Positions 26,001 to 36,448 of a DNA stretch of 64,000 bases are shown here, piece after piece. Each line of letters opens with the position of its first letter. Positions within the stretch are counted from its first letter, which is position 1. The notes under the pieces were generated by a model. It was not told the origin of the DNA. It searched no databases and saw only the letters and a list, made by a program, of their open reading frames with translations. Made by a program: the position numbers and the translations under genes. The DNA comes from Rosa chinensis (lineage: Eukaryota; Streptophyta; Magnoliopsida; Rosales; Rosaceae): the NCBI RefSeq assembly GCF_002994745.2, contig NC_037090.1, forward strand, positions 27,138,501 to 27,202,500. Direction: 5' to 3'.

Positions 26001-27003
26001 AGCAAGGAGCTCAGAGGCATTTGTTGCCCTTTGCTTGCTGACGGTGGCGGGGACTTCACTTCTCACCCAGAAGTTGGGGTTCAGTGATACGGTTTATACG
26101 CAGATACTGTAAGGTGTTATGTGGTGCAGTATTTTTTTGTTACAACATTATTTGATGTTTCAATTTCAGGCACATTGTTCAGAAACAAGTTTTTGAAATT
26201 GATTGTTGCATGTTTTCGAGTTCTCTGTTTTCATTATTTCATTGACAGAATTGTTTATTTGTAAACGAGGAGGGGAGTTTGGCTTTGTAGTTTTTTCTCT
26301 GGCAAACATGTGGGTCCTACTCATAACTCATTTTTTTTACACCAAATGCAAAAGTCTGTTGTGACCAAGTATTTGTGGTTTTTTATTTGTCGTATTAATA
26401 TGCAAATTTGTCGAAAACAGGCTTGGTGTGCTACCACTTGAGCTTAACAAGTTGCTCATAATTGTTGTTGTCCTGTCATGGCATTAACCCCATTGCTTAA
26501 CGAAGCTGGAAGAAGAGCTGCTGCATTTATTGATGACAATTTTGAAGCAGAGGATGTAAGTTTTTTTATATTTGATATACATTAGGAGAGTTGTATACTA
26601 AATGGCTGCATGCAACATAAGTAGCCCATATTATTGAGGGAAATTCTACGGTACATTCCTTCATGCCATACGTACACTTGATGCATACCAATTGAATAAC
26701 ATGTATAGACTCTTCTGTACGACTCAGAGGCCGTAAATGTAAACATTTGAACTTCTATCAGAACCTGAACCGTTGACACCCTTGCATGCTTTCATAACTC
26801 AATCTTTCTTCATATTAGTCCACTTTTTGCTTACTTCTTTTTGTTGTTTTTATGAAAGAAAAAAATAATACAACCTCCAAGCTCTGTTGATATAGTTATT
26901 GAGTTATTATATTCCCATATCTTCAGCTCAATTTAGTGCTTGAATCAATTCTGAAAAAATCGTTACAGGAAGCTCCTGATGTGGTGAATTTCAATTCAAG
27001 TGA
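23022..27003 (+). pseudogene. Captured fragments of a KEA-type K+ efflux antiporter gene
   Basis: Five exon pieces lie in gene order and sense, each with splice-like borders: 23022-23099 (RSVDEAIVIGAALSLSSSA), 25794-25907 (NIAEDSIWPML...LGGLGLLSLGGK), 25990-26091 (ARSSEAFVALCLLTVAGTSL), 26421-26555 (LGVLPLELNKLLIIVVVLS) and 26969 on (APDVVNFNSS). These match the Na+/H+-exchanger core of chloroplast KEA1/KEA2 antiporters as I know them. Breaks: a TAG ends the first piece where the family has Gln, a TAG falls inside the second, and a one-base loss shifts the fourth. Exons between the pieces are absent. It is non-functional cargo of the CACTA element. The sequence after about 27003 up to the stop at 27091 was not recognised. 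Confidence 0.85.
24726..25191 (+). pseudogene. Captured fragment of a TruA-family tRNA pseudouridine synthase
   Basis: Three consecutive exons: 24726-24803 (DAGVHALSNVSHVD...), 24961-25014 (LPPHEPTVVQKAVNHFLQ) and 25108-25191 (NEGDVMVVDVRKVPADFHAR...QERT), all with GT-AG borders and open frame. The first codon is the Asp of the family's GRTDAGVHA motif, the catalytic residue in TruA enzymes. VPADFHARFKA matches the following conserved block. A TAG follows at 25192. Upstream and downstream exons are missing, so this is about 70 residues of a protein normally several hundred long. It lies between the first and second KEA pieces. Confidence 0.82.
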
Positions 27004-27435
27004 CACTCTATATGCATGGAATGCATGGCGTCAAGTGCATTGGTATGAGGTGCGCGTTGAAGTGGCCGACTACTTACAGACTTTGCTGTAGATTCTGACT
27101 AGTTTCTTGATTTTGAGTAAGGCTAGCTAGCTTTTGTTTAAACCTTTTTGTAGTAGATGAAGTGAATGTAGCAATTATGAACAAAATGCAATAGTAATTG
27201 GTAGGCTAGCCTTGTAGTAGGTGAATTGGGGTTTTATTTTGCCCATTTTGTAAATTGTTAAGGATGATGATTTTAGATAAAATACCCCAATATTTAAATC
27301 ACTCCTGTCAATTGTCGAAATTGCAATTTATAGCAGCAGCTACATATTTTGTGGACATCATTCTCTATAGAATCTGATGTCTAGATATAAAGTTGAAATC
27401 AGTTTTAACCATAAAAACTGATGTCCAGTAATATA

Positions 27436-27720
27436 GATACATCAGTTCCAAAATGGAAATCGATGTTACTAAAATATACAGACATCGATTTTTTGTATGT
27501 TACTGAGTACAAGACATCAGTTCCAAAATGGAAATCGATGTTACTAAAATATACAGACATCGATTTTTTGTCGAAAACGATATGTTACTGAGTACCAGAC
27601 ATCAGTTCCAAAATGGAAATCGATGATACTAAAATATACAGACATCGATTTTTTGTCGAAAACGATATGTTACTGAGTACCAGACATCAGTTCCAAAATG
27701 GGAACCGGTGTCTGTAACAG
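27436..27720. repeat. 85-bp tandem repeat in CACTA right subterminal region
   Basis: Units containing GACATCAGTTCCAAAATGG begin near 27438, 27513, 27598 and 27683. The spacings are 75, 85 and 85 bp, the first lacking about 10 bp. Each holds CGATG/CATCG pairs able to fold back. Confidence 0.85.
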
Positions 27721-28051
27721 TATCAGTCATCGGTTTTTAAATCAATAACGATGTTAAAACGCAAACTTGTGTTGTGTAATCTATATTTCTTTAAGCATTA
27801 AATACAATAAAATGTAGGTTTAACAATAGTAAAACATGTAAGTTTGTTATCATTTAAACCTATTTACATCGATTTATAATTAGGAACCGATGTCTACACG
27901 AGTACTAGACATCGGCTAAAAACCGATGTCTGCATTTTCCGGATCTTTCTCATCACCCACAAAGACATCGGTCAGGTTTTTGTTTCTCATCGGTTTTTGG
28001 CCGATGTCTGGGGCCATAATTCTAGTAGTGATATGTTTTTTTTTTTTTAGT

Positions 28052-28854
28052 GTTTCTATTTGAACCTTCAAATCTGCTCAGTTGCCCTCACTCTATTAGG
28101 AATTATTAAATGACATATATAATCTTTTATAAAATGACTATTAAGGACAATAATTATACTAAAAAAATATTATATTTAATTTCTCTAGACTTTCCAATTC
28201 AATAATATTATATTGCATTCTTTATTATTTTCCTTATCTATTTTCATTTTCTAATTTCACTATATACTCATTAAAGCATTTATATATATTTGATAAGAAT
28301 TGAAACTATATATAATCAAGATCATGTGACATAAAAATTCCTATCATCATATATGTTGAACGCATATTGGTGAGGGATAACAAAAGAAATCATATTATGA
28401 CCTAAACCCCAGTCTATTCATTATATTTACAAAAAATAAAAAAAGAGCTAGCAGTAAAAAAAAATTCTAAAAAACTATTAAATAATTAATCATGAGGTAC
28501 AGAAAATAGAGAAAATAATTAAACATTAACAAAAATTACTCTTCATTTTTTTTTGCACATCCACGAGAGAGAAAAAAAGTTTTTTTTAAAAAAAAAATTC
28601 TTTTTTATTAGAAATTAATTTTTAAAGCCCAACACCTTGTGTTTGAGTTTCTTTTTTATTAGATAAGAGATTTATGTAATCTGGTTAAAAAATGAATATG
28701 TAATTAATAGTTTGTTTGCAAATTATATGAGTGAGATTATTTCAGGAACTTGAGTGAGGTTTAGGGAGTAAATTTAGTATTTGAAAATTTGATAGGAAGT
28801 GTAAAAAGCAAGGAGGTCAAGTGAGTAAATTTGAAGGTTCCAATAGAAAAACTT
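28052..28854. mobile_element. MULE-like MITE, uninterrupted copy
   Basis: The ends read GTTTCTATTTGAACCTTCAA and, reversed, GTTTTTCTATTGGAACCTTC. The body is AT-rich and noncoding. Flanks on both sides are T-runs ending in AG, so the TSD is probably within T(n)AG. It is homologous, in inverse orientation, to the split element at 39564-58475, including CTCACCAATATG(C/T)GTTCAA next to that copy's insertion point. It begins 21 bp from the CACTA right end. Confidence 0.75.
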
Positions 28855-29063
28855 TTTTTTTTTTAGAACTACAAAGTAGTGGGCCCTATCACCACATTTA
28901 GAATTTGGTATTATCAACAGTCTAAACACATGCGTATCAAAAAAAAAAACAGTCTAAACACATAAATCAGAGTTCACAAATTCAAACGCCATCACACAAT
29001 GACACACACCCATACTTAACAGTGAAATAGTTACAAAGCCTCAAAAGCTTCTTCAGTCCATCT

Positions 29064-31352
29064 CTAGGCCTCAAGCGTGGCCACATCCTCGCCAAAGAAA
29101 AATGCACGAGCCTCACAACCAAAAGGTGGCACGAACCTGCCTTTTATCCTAGCCCGCATGACACAAGTCGGACGAGGTCTGAAACAAAAACACTGTTCCA
29201 CAAACCTTCTGAACACCCCTAGTTCTCCAGGTCCCAAGACAGTAATAAAGTTCGGACTAATAATGTACTCGCAGTTCAGTTCAGTTGAAATTTCCTCTAA
29301 GCCGCGGTCAATATGTGGCCACACCACTTCAGCATATTGCTCCTCAGTGATCCTAAATTTTGAACAGAGCCCACCATATCTATACCCCGTCGGGATGAAG
29401 TCAAAATGCAGACGGCCATTCAGTACTTCTATTGTCTTAGAAGGCTCAACATCAATTGACAAAAGTTTAAGGAAATCCCAAATCTTGTCAGTGATATCTG
29501 GATCCCCAGCGTTTGTTGTTTTGGAGACTATCATGTAACACTCGACCGCAGCAATCAGTTTGCAAGAAAAGCCATGCTTCTTTAAGCACGCTTCCACACA
29601 CTTCCAATCTTTTTCCAACCGAGTTGCTTATTCTCCATCAAAGAACATACAGAAAGAGGTGAGTTCAGGCATGACCATGGTCATCATCGCTGACCCAGAA
29701 TTTCCTATATCCATGTGCTGTACATGTGGGTCCTCAATACTATTCACACCTTCTGATAAATAATTATAATTCTTGGCGGCAGTCCCAGGACACGCATTAT
29801 GAAGAATGCAGTTTTCCACCAACTGCTTGATCATTACTACTGAGGTTTCCCCCACAGCAGCAACAGTGTTATCGTTAAGAAATACATTACACTCCACCAC
29901 TTCAGCAAGTATCTGTAGGGAGTGGCGAAGACATTCCCATCGTTCACGGTATTCCTCCTCCTTGATCCCAGATAATGAGCAGAGTCCACCTTCTTGATTC
30001 CCAATTTTGATAAGGCAAGTTTGCACGCAATCCAATAATTCTATTGCCATAGATGCTGGAACATGAGTTGTTGACAAAAGTTCAAGGAGCTGCCAAGCCT
30101 TGTCAATGATATCTGGCTCCTTGGTACCTCTGGTTGCTGACATTACCATCGAATTCTTATCCAGAATATATGAAATACCATAGTTACTTAGGGAAGACTC
30201 GAGCATTGGCAAAGATTCTTGCAACTTAGATACTCGTCTTTCATGGAGTAACGCATAGAGCGAGCAGACTTCAAGCATTCCATCTTTGTCCGACAAAGGG
30301 CCAGACCTCAAGCATTCCGTGTGCTTGGCATGTGGATCATCAAGATCATCCTTCGATTGATACATTACAATTTCCGTATCAAATCTCCTAATAGAGGTCG
30401 AAGGACACAGATTCTTGGTTATACAGTCTTCCACAACAGCCTTCAGCTGAGAAATTCTTTCAACTGAGCTACCCACAGCAGTAAAAGTGTTTTCGTCAAG
30501 AAAGATATGACAATGTGTCGCTTTTGAAAGTGCCTTTAGCGAGCAGAAGAGACATTCCCATCGTTTAAGATAGTCATCCTTCTTGATCCCAAATTTTGAG
30601 CAAATCCCATCCTTCTGAAATCCTATGTTGATGGTTTCCTGTTGCCTAACTTCTTGGAATATTTCTAACGCCATATATGGCGGAACAAGACTTGTGGACA
30701 ACAGTTTAAGGAGATGCCTAGCCTTTCCAATCATACATGGATCCTTAAGCGATGGGGTTGTTGAGACTTGCATGCAACACTTGGCCAGATTCAGATCGCA
30801 TGAAAGGGAGTAGGCATTTAAGGTTAATTCAACCTCAGGCCATGCGGCTTTCAACTTTGTTGCTCGTTTTTCGGGGAAGTACACAAAGAAAGTGTTGAGT
30901 TCAAGAACGCCATATTTGTTCGAAGCAGGACCAGGCATCAACTTGAGTGGTTGTTGAGAGAATGTGATGGTTCGCGCAGCCTTATCCAGTGTGGCTCTAT
31001 AGCAAGGTTCATAGTTCGAATTCATTTGCAGAAAAAATTCCTCCAATTTAGAATCTGGGATTTCATCGGGGATGGGAAAAACACTCTCACAGTGGTCGTC
31101 GGCGTTTGGTCCCTCACAATCTGAATAATCTGTGTACACATCGTCTATCTCTGGCTCCGTCCGAGGAAGAATTTCATCAAGGATGGGATAAACACTCTCA
31201 CAGTGGTCGTCGGCGTTCGGTCCCTCACAATCTGATTTATCTATGTGCATATCGTCTATGCCGTAGAAAATCTCTGGCTCCGCCGGAGGAGGACTACAGG
31301 CTAAACCGTGATACCCAGAGGACTCCATCGTCTCCGTTGTTTTTCTTTTCAT
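29064..31352 (-). pseudogene. KRR1-like triple-module gene interrupted by one in-frame TAA
   Basis: A single uninterrupted frame of 763 codons except for TAA at 29628-29630 (codon 575). Three diverged modules resemble the KRR1 small-subunit-processome protein: about residues 148-320, 358-525 and 563-735. Each has a (P/S)xVExxLxxxxxxCxL-type start, a D(P/I)xxxxKAxxLLxLLS motif and a terminal VExCI stretch. The KH GxxG loop (GPNG in KRR1) is missing; RWECLFCSLKAL takes its place. Residues 40-53 and 77-90 are an exact acidic duplication (SDCEGPNADDHCES). The stop falls where module 1 has Arg in EKRATKL. After it, TTG rather than ATG opens the third module. It may be a pseudogene, a 574-aa truncated protein or a readthrough case. 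The lack of introns allows a retrocopy origin. Confidence 0.7.
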
Positions 31353-31714
31353 CGTCTCCGTTGTTGTTGTTCGAATGGTTTCGATTCGAAACCCTAAGGA
31401 GATTATAAAGGGGTTTTGTCCATTTACCCCATTTTTAGGGATTTTTCTCCCACTTACCCCATAAGTTTTTTTAATTCCCTTTTACCCAAATACACTCTAA
31501 GGGAGTCTTCCCTAATACCCCATTAAGATTTTTTTTTTGTTTTTAATTTTTTTTAATACAATTTTACCCCTCACCCCTTTGTTACTTAGAGAGAGAGAGA
31601 GAGAGAGAAAATGGAAGAGAGAGAAACTATAGGAGACTTCGCTAATCTAGCCAACTTTCGCCGGAATCCAGTCATCGGCTGCCGCCCACCGGAATTTGCT
31701 GAAAATCTCACCGA

Positions 31715-32160
31715 AAAGTTTTTTTGCCCCCAATAGACATCTATTGCCCCCTAATAGAGGGGCAATAGACGTCTATTGCCCCCTAATAGACGTCTATTGA
31801 CCCCCATTAGACGACTATCAGCCATGTATTGCCCCCAATAGACGACTATCAGTCATGTATTGCCCCCCAATAGACGTTTATTGCCCCCTAATAGACGTTC
31901 GATTACCGAAATGAGAACTAATCTCCCTAAATTTAGACAAATAAATTTTGATTAAAGAAAAAAAGAGAGAAGATTACGTCAATTTAAAACGTCTATTGCC
32001 CCCCAATAGACGTTTCGGTTACCGAAATGAGAACTAATCTTCCTAAAATTAGACAAATAAAACTTTGATTAAAGAAAAAAAGAAGGGATTGCATCAATTT
32101 AAAAACGTCTATTGCCCTCCAATAGACATCTATTGCCCCCCAATAGACATCTATTATAGG
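31715..32160. repeat. Minisatellite of palindromic AATAGACGTCTATT units
   Basis: Ten or more copies of a unit near 21 bp, ATAGACGTCTATTGCCCCCT and variants, occur in clusters at 31732-31905, 31985-32015 and 32102-32155. The core AATAGACGTCTATT is a perfect palindrome. Confidence 0.8.
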
Positions 32161-32482
32161 AAAATCTCATCTTAATGCAGTAGCCATGAACACTCTCTCC
32201 TCCAAGGTAACTTCCCAACTCACCAATGGCTGATAAAAGATACAGAACAGTGATTACACTAGCTTCAAAACCACCAATGCACATTTCCTTAAACAAGTCC
32301 ACAATCACATGAGGCTGCGAAACATGAAGGTAATCACCCATCAAAGTATTCCATGAAATCAAATCATTTCTCTGAGGAAATTCATCGAACAAGTGGTGGG
32401 CATCCTCAATTTTCCCACAAACACAGTAACAATGCAGAAGGGTATTCTTTACAGTGATAAATCCGCCATGACCAGACCTCAT
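32099..32482 (-). pseudogene. PPR (pentatricopeptide repeat) gene fragment inside the Pack-MULE
   Basis: A 127-codon frame reads like a PLS-class PPR segment: NTLLHCYCVCGKIEDAHHLF, then SWNTLMGDYL, VDLFKEM and an LSAIGELGSYLGGESVHGYCIK block. Such proteins bind organellar RNA. Roughly three repeats are present. There is no N-terminal targeting region or C-terminal E/DYW domain. The last 20 codons are translated minisatellite. It is most likely captured and non-functional. Confidence 0.7.
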
Positions 32483-33075
32483 AACAATCCCATGAATCCC
32501 CTGGCCTTCCTCCTTGACCTCGGCGGAACTCCGGTCGTCGCAATCGTTGCAGACCCGAACTCGGCACCGGAGTTGACTTCAAGCCGCAACACCGGAGCTG
32601 CACGACTCTGAGTTGGATGAAGTCGCCACTGGCTGCACGATCCGTGGCGCCGCCTCATGACGATCGCCGGCTTCTGGGCTGCAAACGAATTACCATCGAC
32701 TGCCGGCGCCGACGACGTGCAGGCCATGGCGGTTGGAGGCGTGGTCCTGGACAAGCTGGCATGGAGAGAGAGAAAGAAGAGAGAGAATTCACATCGGAGG
32801 AGAGAGAGAGGGAGGGAGGAGAGAGAGTGCGTGTTGCAGATCGGGGAGAGAGAAGAGTGGCATACAATGTAAATTATTAATTAGTCTTAGGGCAAAATCG
32901 ACATTTTATTTTAAATTGGGTTAGTGAGAATTAAAATCTGTTGCTGGGGTAAGTGGGATAACTTTTGCTCATTTTGGGGCTTTGGGTCAAAGACCCGATT
33001 ATAAGATAAAATATATTCTTTTGGGAAGATTTGACGAGCATATGTATGATAACTAAAATACTAACTATAGTATTT

Positions 33076-33076
<1 letters not shown>

Positions 33077-33165
<89 letters not shown>

Positions 33166-33180
33166 TAATAATGATGATGA
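33077..33180. repeat. (TAA)n microsatellite
   Basis: About 30 ATA/TAA units followed by four GAT units; likely polymorphic. Confidence 0.95.
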
Positions 33181-33189
33181 TGATGATAA

Positions 33190-33970
33190 TAGGTTTAGTT
33201 ACGGCGTTATTAGACTCTCAACAATATTTGTATGTTCACTTTTAAAGTGAAAGAGTACGTAGGAGTATTGCCCTCAATTTTTTTTCTTTGAAACAATAGT
33301 CTTGTTTATTTACCAGAGAACAGTGACGGAGTCAGAATTTGATCTCAAGTGGACACTTTGAAGTTTAAAAAAAAAAAAATCAGACCTTAATCTATATACC
33401 AAAACTTCAATAAAATTAAAAGATTTAGAATAAAGTTCCGATAAGATCAAGGGAACACCTCCACCTCTAGAGATCATCCTCGAATGCATGCCGATATTTG
33501 GACATAGGGAATGATTAGGGTGGAGTTACTAACAATGAAAGACGAGGAGAATCTCTTGTTATTTGGACCTAGGACCTAGGAGAATCTCTTGTTATTAAAA
33601 GAAATTCTAGTGTCAACCATGGAAGATGAACATGCATGACTGGCTTCAGATCTCCTCTTGTGACATCGTGCAATGCAATTAATTATAGTGAGAAAGAATT
33701 TACGTTTCAAAATAAAATAGGAAAAACGAATCCTAATGTCTAAATTTTATTCCTTCCCGGCCTTGTTATTTAACTTCTTGTATGAGAAGGATTGGTTTCC
33801 TATGGACAATTAGGTTATAATTAGTGCTTATATAAAGGGGTACTAAACAGAGCGATTATATCTCTTGGGCTACGGTGTGTTCTTGAAAATCTGTGAGAGT
33901 GGGTGTAAGAGTTAGTGAGATTGAGTCATGGTAATTTAACTCAATTATATCATATTGTTGGTAGTATTCT
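33190..33970. other. Intergenic, nothing recognised
   Basis: No coding frame or bounded element. A short direct repeat (AGGAGAATCTCTTGTTATT) occurs at about 33550-33600. Confidence 0.5.
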
Positions 33971-33988
33971 CATATTGAAACACAAGTA

Positions 33989-34206
33989 ACCACCTAGTGG
34001 TTCTTACCTAGTTGGGTGTGCTCCCCAACCTAGGTTCGAATCCCGAAGCTGTCAAAGTGGCCAGGCACTGTGCTGCAATTTGACAAAGGCCAGACACTGT
34101 GCTGCAATGCACAGTTAGAGCATTTCACATGCTCCGAAGGGGTTTATCTTGGGCCTAGGAAGCTTTTGGGTTCCTCTTTACAAAGTCAAAAAAAAAAAAA
34201 AAAAAA
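33989..34206 (+). mobile_element. tRNA-derived SINE with 16-bp TSD
   Basis: Flanked by TATTGAAACACAAGTA at 33973-33988 and 34207-34222. The A-box-like CTAGTGGTTCTTAC near the start, the B-box-like GGTTCGAATCCC near 34034 and the 3' poly-A tail are all in place. Pol III transcription is expected from the family. Confidence 0.8.
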
Positions 34207-34364
34207 TATTGAAACACAAGTACGTATTGCTTGAAAGAGTCAGAGCATTTCACATGCTCCGAAGGGGTTTATCTTGGGCCTAAGAAGCTTTTGGGTTCCT
34301 CTTGACAAAGTCAAAAAAAAAAAAAAAAAAATTGAAACACAAGTACGTATTGCTTGAAAGAGTC
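34117..34364. repeat. 125-bp tandem duplication of SINE 3' end plus flank
   Basis: Unit 1 (34117-34241) and unit 2 (34242-34364) both run from AGAGCATTTCACATGCTCCG through the A tail, the TSD copy and GTATTGCTTGAAAGAGTC. They differ at few bases. The duplication arose after SINE insertion because it includes the target flank. Confidence 0.85.
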
Positions 34365-34791
34365 AAAGAGGTAAGCAAAGATATTGCCAATCTCATTAAA
34401 TTTTGTTATGCTTTGTAATTTGTAATTTGTCATTTGTCTCATTGTGAATTATGTTATTAAGATATTTTGTTAACCTTAACGAGGTGGATGAGAAATTCTT
34501 GAAATAAACATCCATATTGTTACAAATATCTTTAATTAGTATCAAATCATCAAAAGGACCATTATGAAAATTTAGATTCTGGGTTGGTATATTGAACCAG
34601 GCCGGCTCACAACCCGACTTTAATGGGTTGGGGCTACCTTCATCGCAGTCAAAGAAAAATTGATCTCAGGAAAAAAAAGCTCCCAACGGTCGAAAACTAA
34701 TTTAAACCTTCGAATTTACTGCCCTCTGTTTTCTGACGTTACGAATCCGCACAGCTCCTTCACAAGCACACTGTTCTAAATCTCTTCATAA

Positions 34792-34793
<2 letters not shown>

Positions 34794-34826
<33 letters not shown>
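34794..34826. repeat. (CT)n tract in 5' leader of the 35006 gene
   Basis: About 16 CT units roughly 180 bp upstream of the ATG at 35006. Confidence 0.9.
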
Positions 34827-34829
<3 letters not shown>

Positions 34830-35005
34830 GTTAACTTTTCACTATTCCATTCAAAACCTTCGTGGAATGTCTTAGAATCCGGATAAAGCTTACTCATTTT
34901 ATCTAAATCTTCATTCTCTTTACACTTTAATTCAGAGCTTACTTTTCAGATTAGATTTGTCACACTTTCCTGTTTATGAATTTGTAGGTACCCTCAAGAA
35001 GAAAG

Positions 35006-36069
35006 ATGAAACCAGAAATCATTGATTGGAGCAACATAGAATCGATATTCGTCGAAGATGAAACTTACGAGAACTTCAAAGCGCCCAAATGGGTCGACCT
35101 TTCTGCCCAAGATGAGCTCATTGATGATGAAGCCTGGTTCTGCAATCCTGGTAAGGACCCATTTGGTTGCTTAGGAACCAAAGGGAAAGAAAGTTCAAAA
35201 TTTAATCTCTTCTCTAATTAGGAAAAATATGTTTATCTTTTACTTTTGTGGGTTGCAGATTGCAAGCATCCAAAGTCCGCTGAAGATTTCCACAAATCAG
35301 CACGTAGTCTAAAGGTAGTATTCATATGATTTTCTTTTTGATACTACAAAAACAAAATATTTAATTTCTTTTCCAGTAATAATCAACTTCGGCAAATTTG
35401 CTGATTGATCTGGTCTTTTTCTTTCAGGGAAAGCTTCTGAGGTCTTTATCAGTTTCTGAAATCTTACCTTCTAGGGGAAAGAGTCAAAGGTATGTTAGAA
35501 ATCTCCATGAGTTGGTTTCATAGAAAGTTCAGGAAACGAATGAAATTAATGCTCAGATTTTTGTAAATATAAAAGAATATATGAGTGTTTAATTCTATTG
35601 TCTCTTTATCAGGGATGTGAAGCTAAAAGGGGTAGAAACCAAACCACCTTCAGCTGCAAAGCTACGTAATATGAAGACCAATAGTTCAAATTATGTGTGC
35701 AGTGTCAATGACGAAAGTGAGAACAAGAATCCTAATATGGCTGCCCCACTTCCAATTGCGCCTTGCAAGTCCAAATCAAGAAAGGCATCAATGACTCCAT
35801 GTAGTGAGAAGAAGAAACAAGGGGATGAGTCGTCTCAAGATTCATCAAAAGATTCAAAACACTACGGTGTGAAACCGAAGCTGAAGAGTACATTCTCAGC
35901 CAGTAATTCGCTCAAGGGACGGGAAATTTTGAATCAAATCACCGAATTCTTTACCGACATGAAGAATTTGACCAATAGGTGTTCAAGAAAAAAGACATTA
36001 GAGAATAATTGCTTGAAGGAGAAAGTATGGGAGAGAATGCCTCTAATTGTTAGAGAAGGTGACTATTAA
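35006..36069 (+). CDS. Plant-specific conserved protein, four exons; function unknown
   Basis: Exons 35006-35150, 35259-35314, 35428-35489 and 35613-36069 join with GT-AG borders and no frame breaks, giving 239 aa. Residues about 20-50 hold an acidic segment with FKAPKWVDLSAQD and DEAWFCNP. Next come CKHPKSAEDFHKSA and LLRSLSVSEILPSRGKS, then a basic, Ser/Lys-rich low-complexity region with SENKNP, and a helical C-terminus (REILNQITEFFTDMKNL). The F.APK..DLS...WF pattern recalls the N-terminal motif of TPX2-type microtubule proteins, but I cannot assign the family securely. The gene is real on splice logic and motif spacing. The start is the first ATG after an acceptor-like TTTGTAG at 34988. 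Confidence 0.75.
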
Positions 36070-36448
36070 AGTACCAATCAGGTGTTTCTAACATTGTCAT
36101 TGATTTAATCACATTTGCACCAAGAAAGAAAAATCCTTTTGTATTTAAATTATGCTATTGAGTCTTACCAAAATCTTGGTCAAGTTTACATGGTTAATGT
36201 AATTCTACATTCAGTATTCATAAATTTGCAGATGTTAAATATGTCAGGTCATGACTACTTGAATAAACTTGTATGATCCCTCATACATTCTACAGATTTA
36301 GATAGTAGCAAGGACAAATTCAAGAACAGAACACTGCAAATCTAGAACATATATATGTTACCTAGAATCATTAATAATACAAAACCAAGATAGGTCCAGT
36401 CTAGCCATGAGAAAGTACTATTTATATATGAAGCAATTATATATGCCC
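36070..36448. other. 3' flanks between convergent genes
   Basis: AT-rich spacer between the 35006 gene (plus) and the FBD/LRR-like gene (minus), holding both presumed 3' UTRs. No poly-A signal was singled out. Confidence 0.5.

Larger units (their letters stand above)
21882..28030 (+). mobile_element. Non-autonomous CACTA (En/Spm) transposon with captured host exons
   Basis: The left end is CACTACTAGAATAATG and the right end is the reverse complement of CACTACTAGAATTATG. Both are flanked by the 3-bp TSD ATA (21879-21881 and 28031-28033), as expected for CACTA. Subterminal DNA is rich in GACATCG/CGATGTC words, the usual style of transposase-binding arrays. No TNPD-like transposase frame is present. 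The 6149-bp body carries KEA-like and TruA-like exon fragments on the plus strand. Orientation is given by the cargo. Confidence 0.92.
31410..32996. mobile_element. Pack-MULE-like element with PPR fragment
   Basis: The flanks are GATTATAAA (31401-31409) and GATTATAAG (32997-33005), a 9-bp TSD with one mismatch. The ends are similar inverted sequences: GGGGTTTTGTCCATTTACCC on the left and, reversed, GGGTCTTTGACCCAAAGCCC on the right. Both arms carry CCCACTTACCCC about 40 bp in. A 9-bp TSD with such arms fits Mutator-like elements. No MURA transposase is present. The interior has a GC-rich segment and a PPR-coding fragment, as in Pack-MULEs. Confidence 0.7.

Noticed and set aside
26985..27091. 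Separate captured gene ending in WNAWRQVHWYEVRVEVADYL
   Set aside because: It is open and may be a third capture, but I cannot name a family; left as an unassigned tail of the KEA fragment.
29077..29538. 153-codon plus-strand frame
   Set aside because: Shadow of the KRR1-like module 3 on the opposite strand.
31715..32160. CRISPR-like repeat array
   Set aside because: No unique spacers of constant length, repeats adjoin, and the context is a plant transposon.
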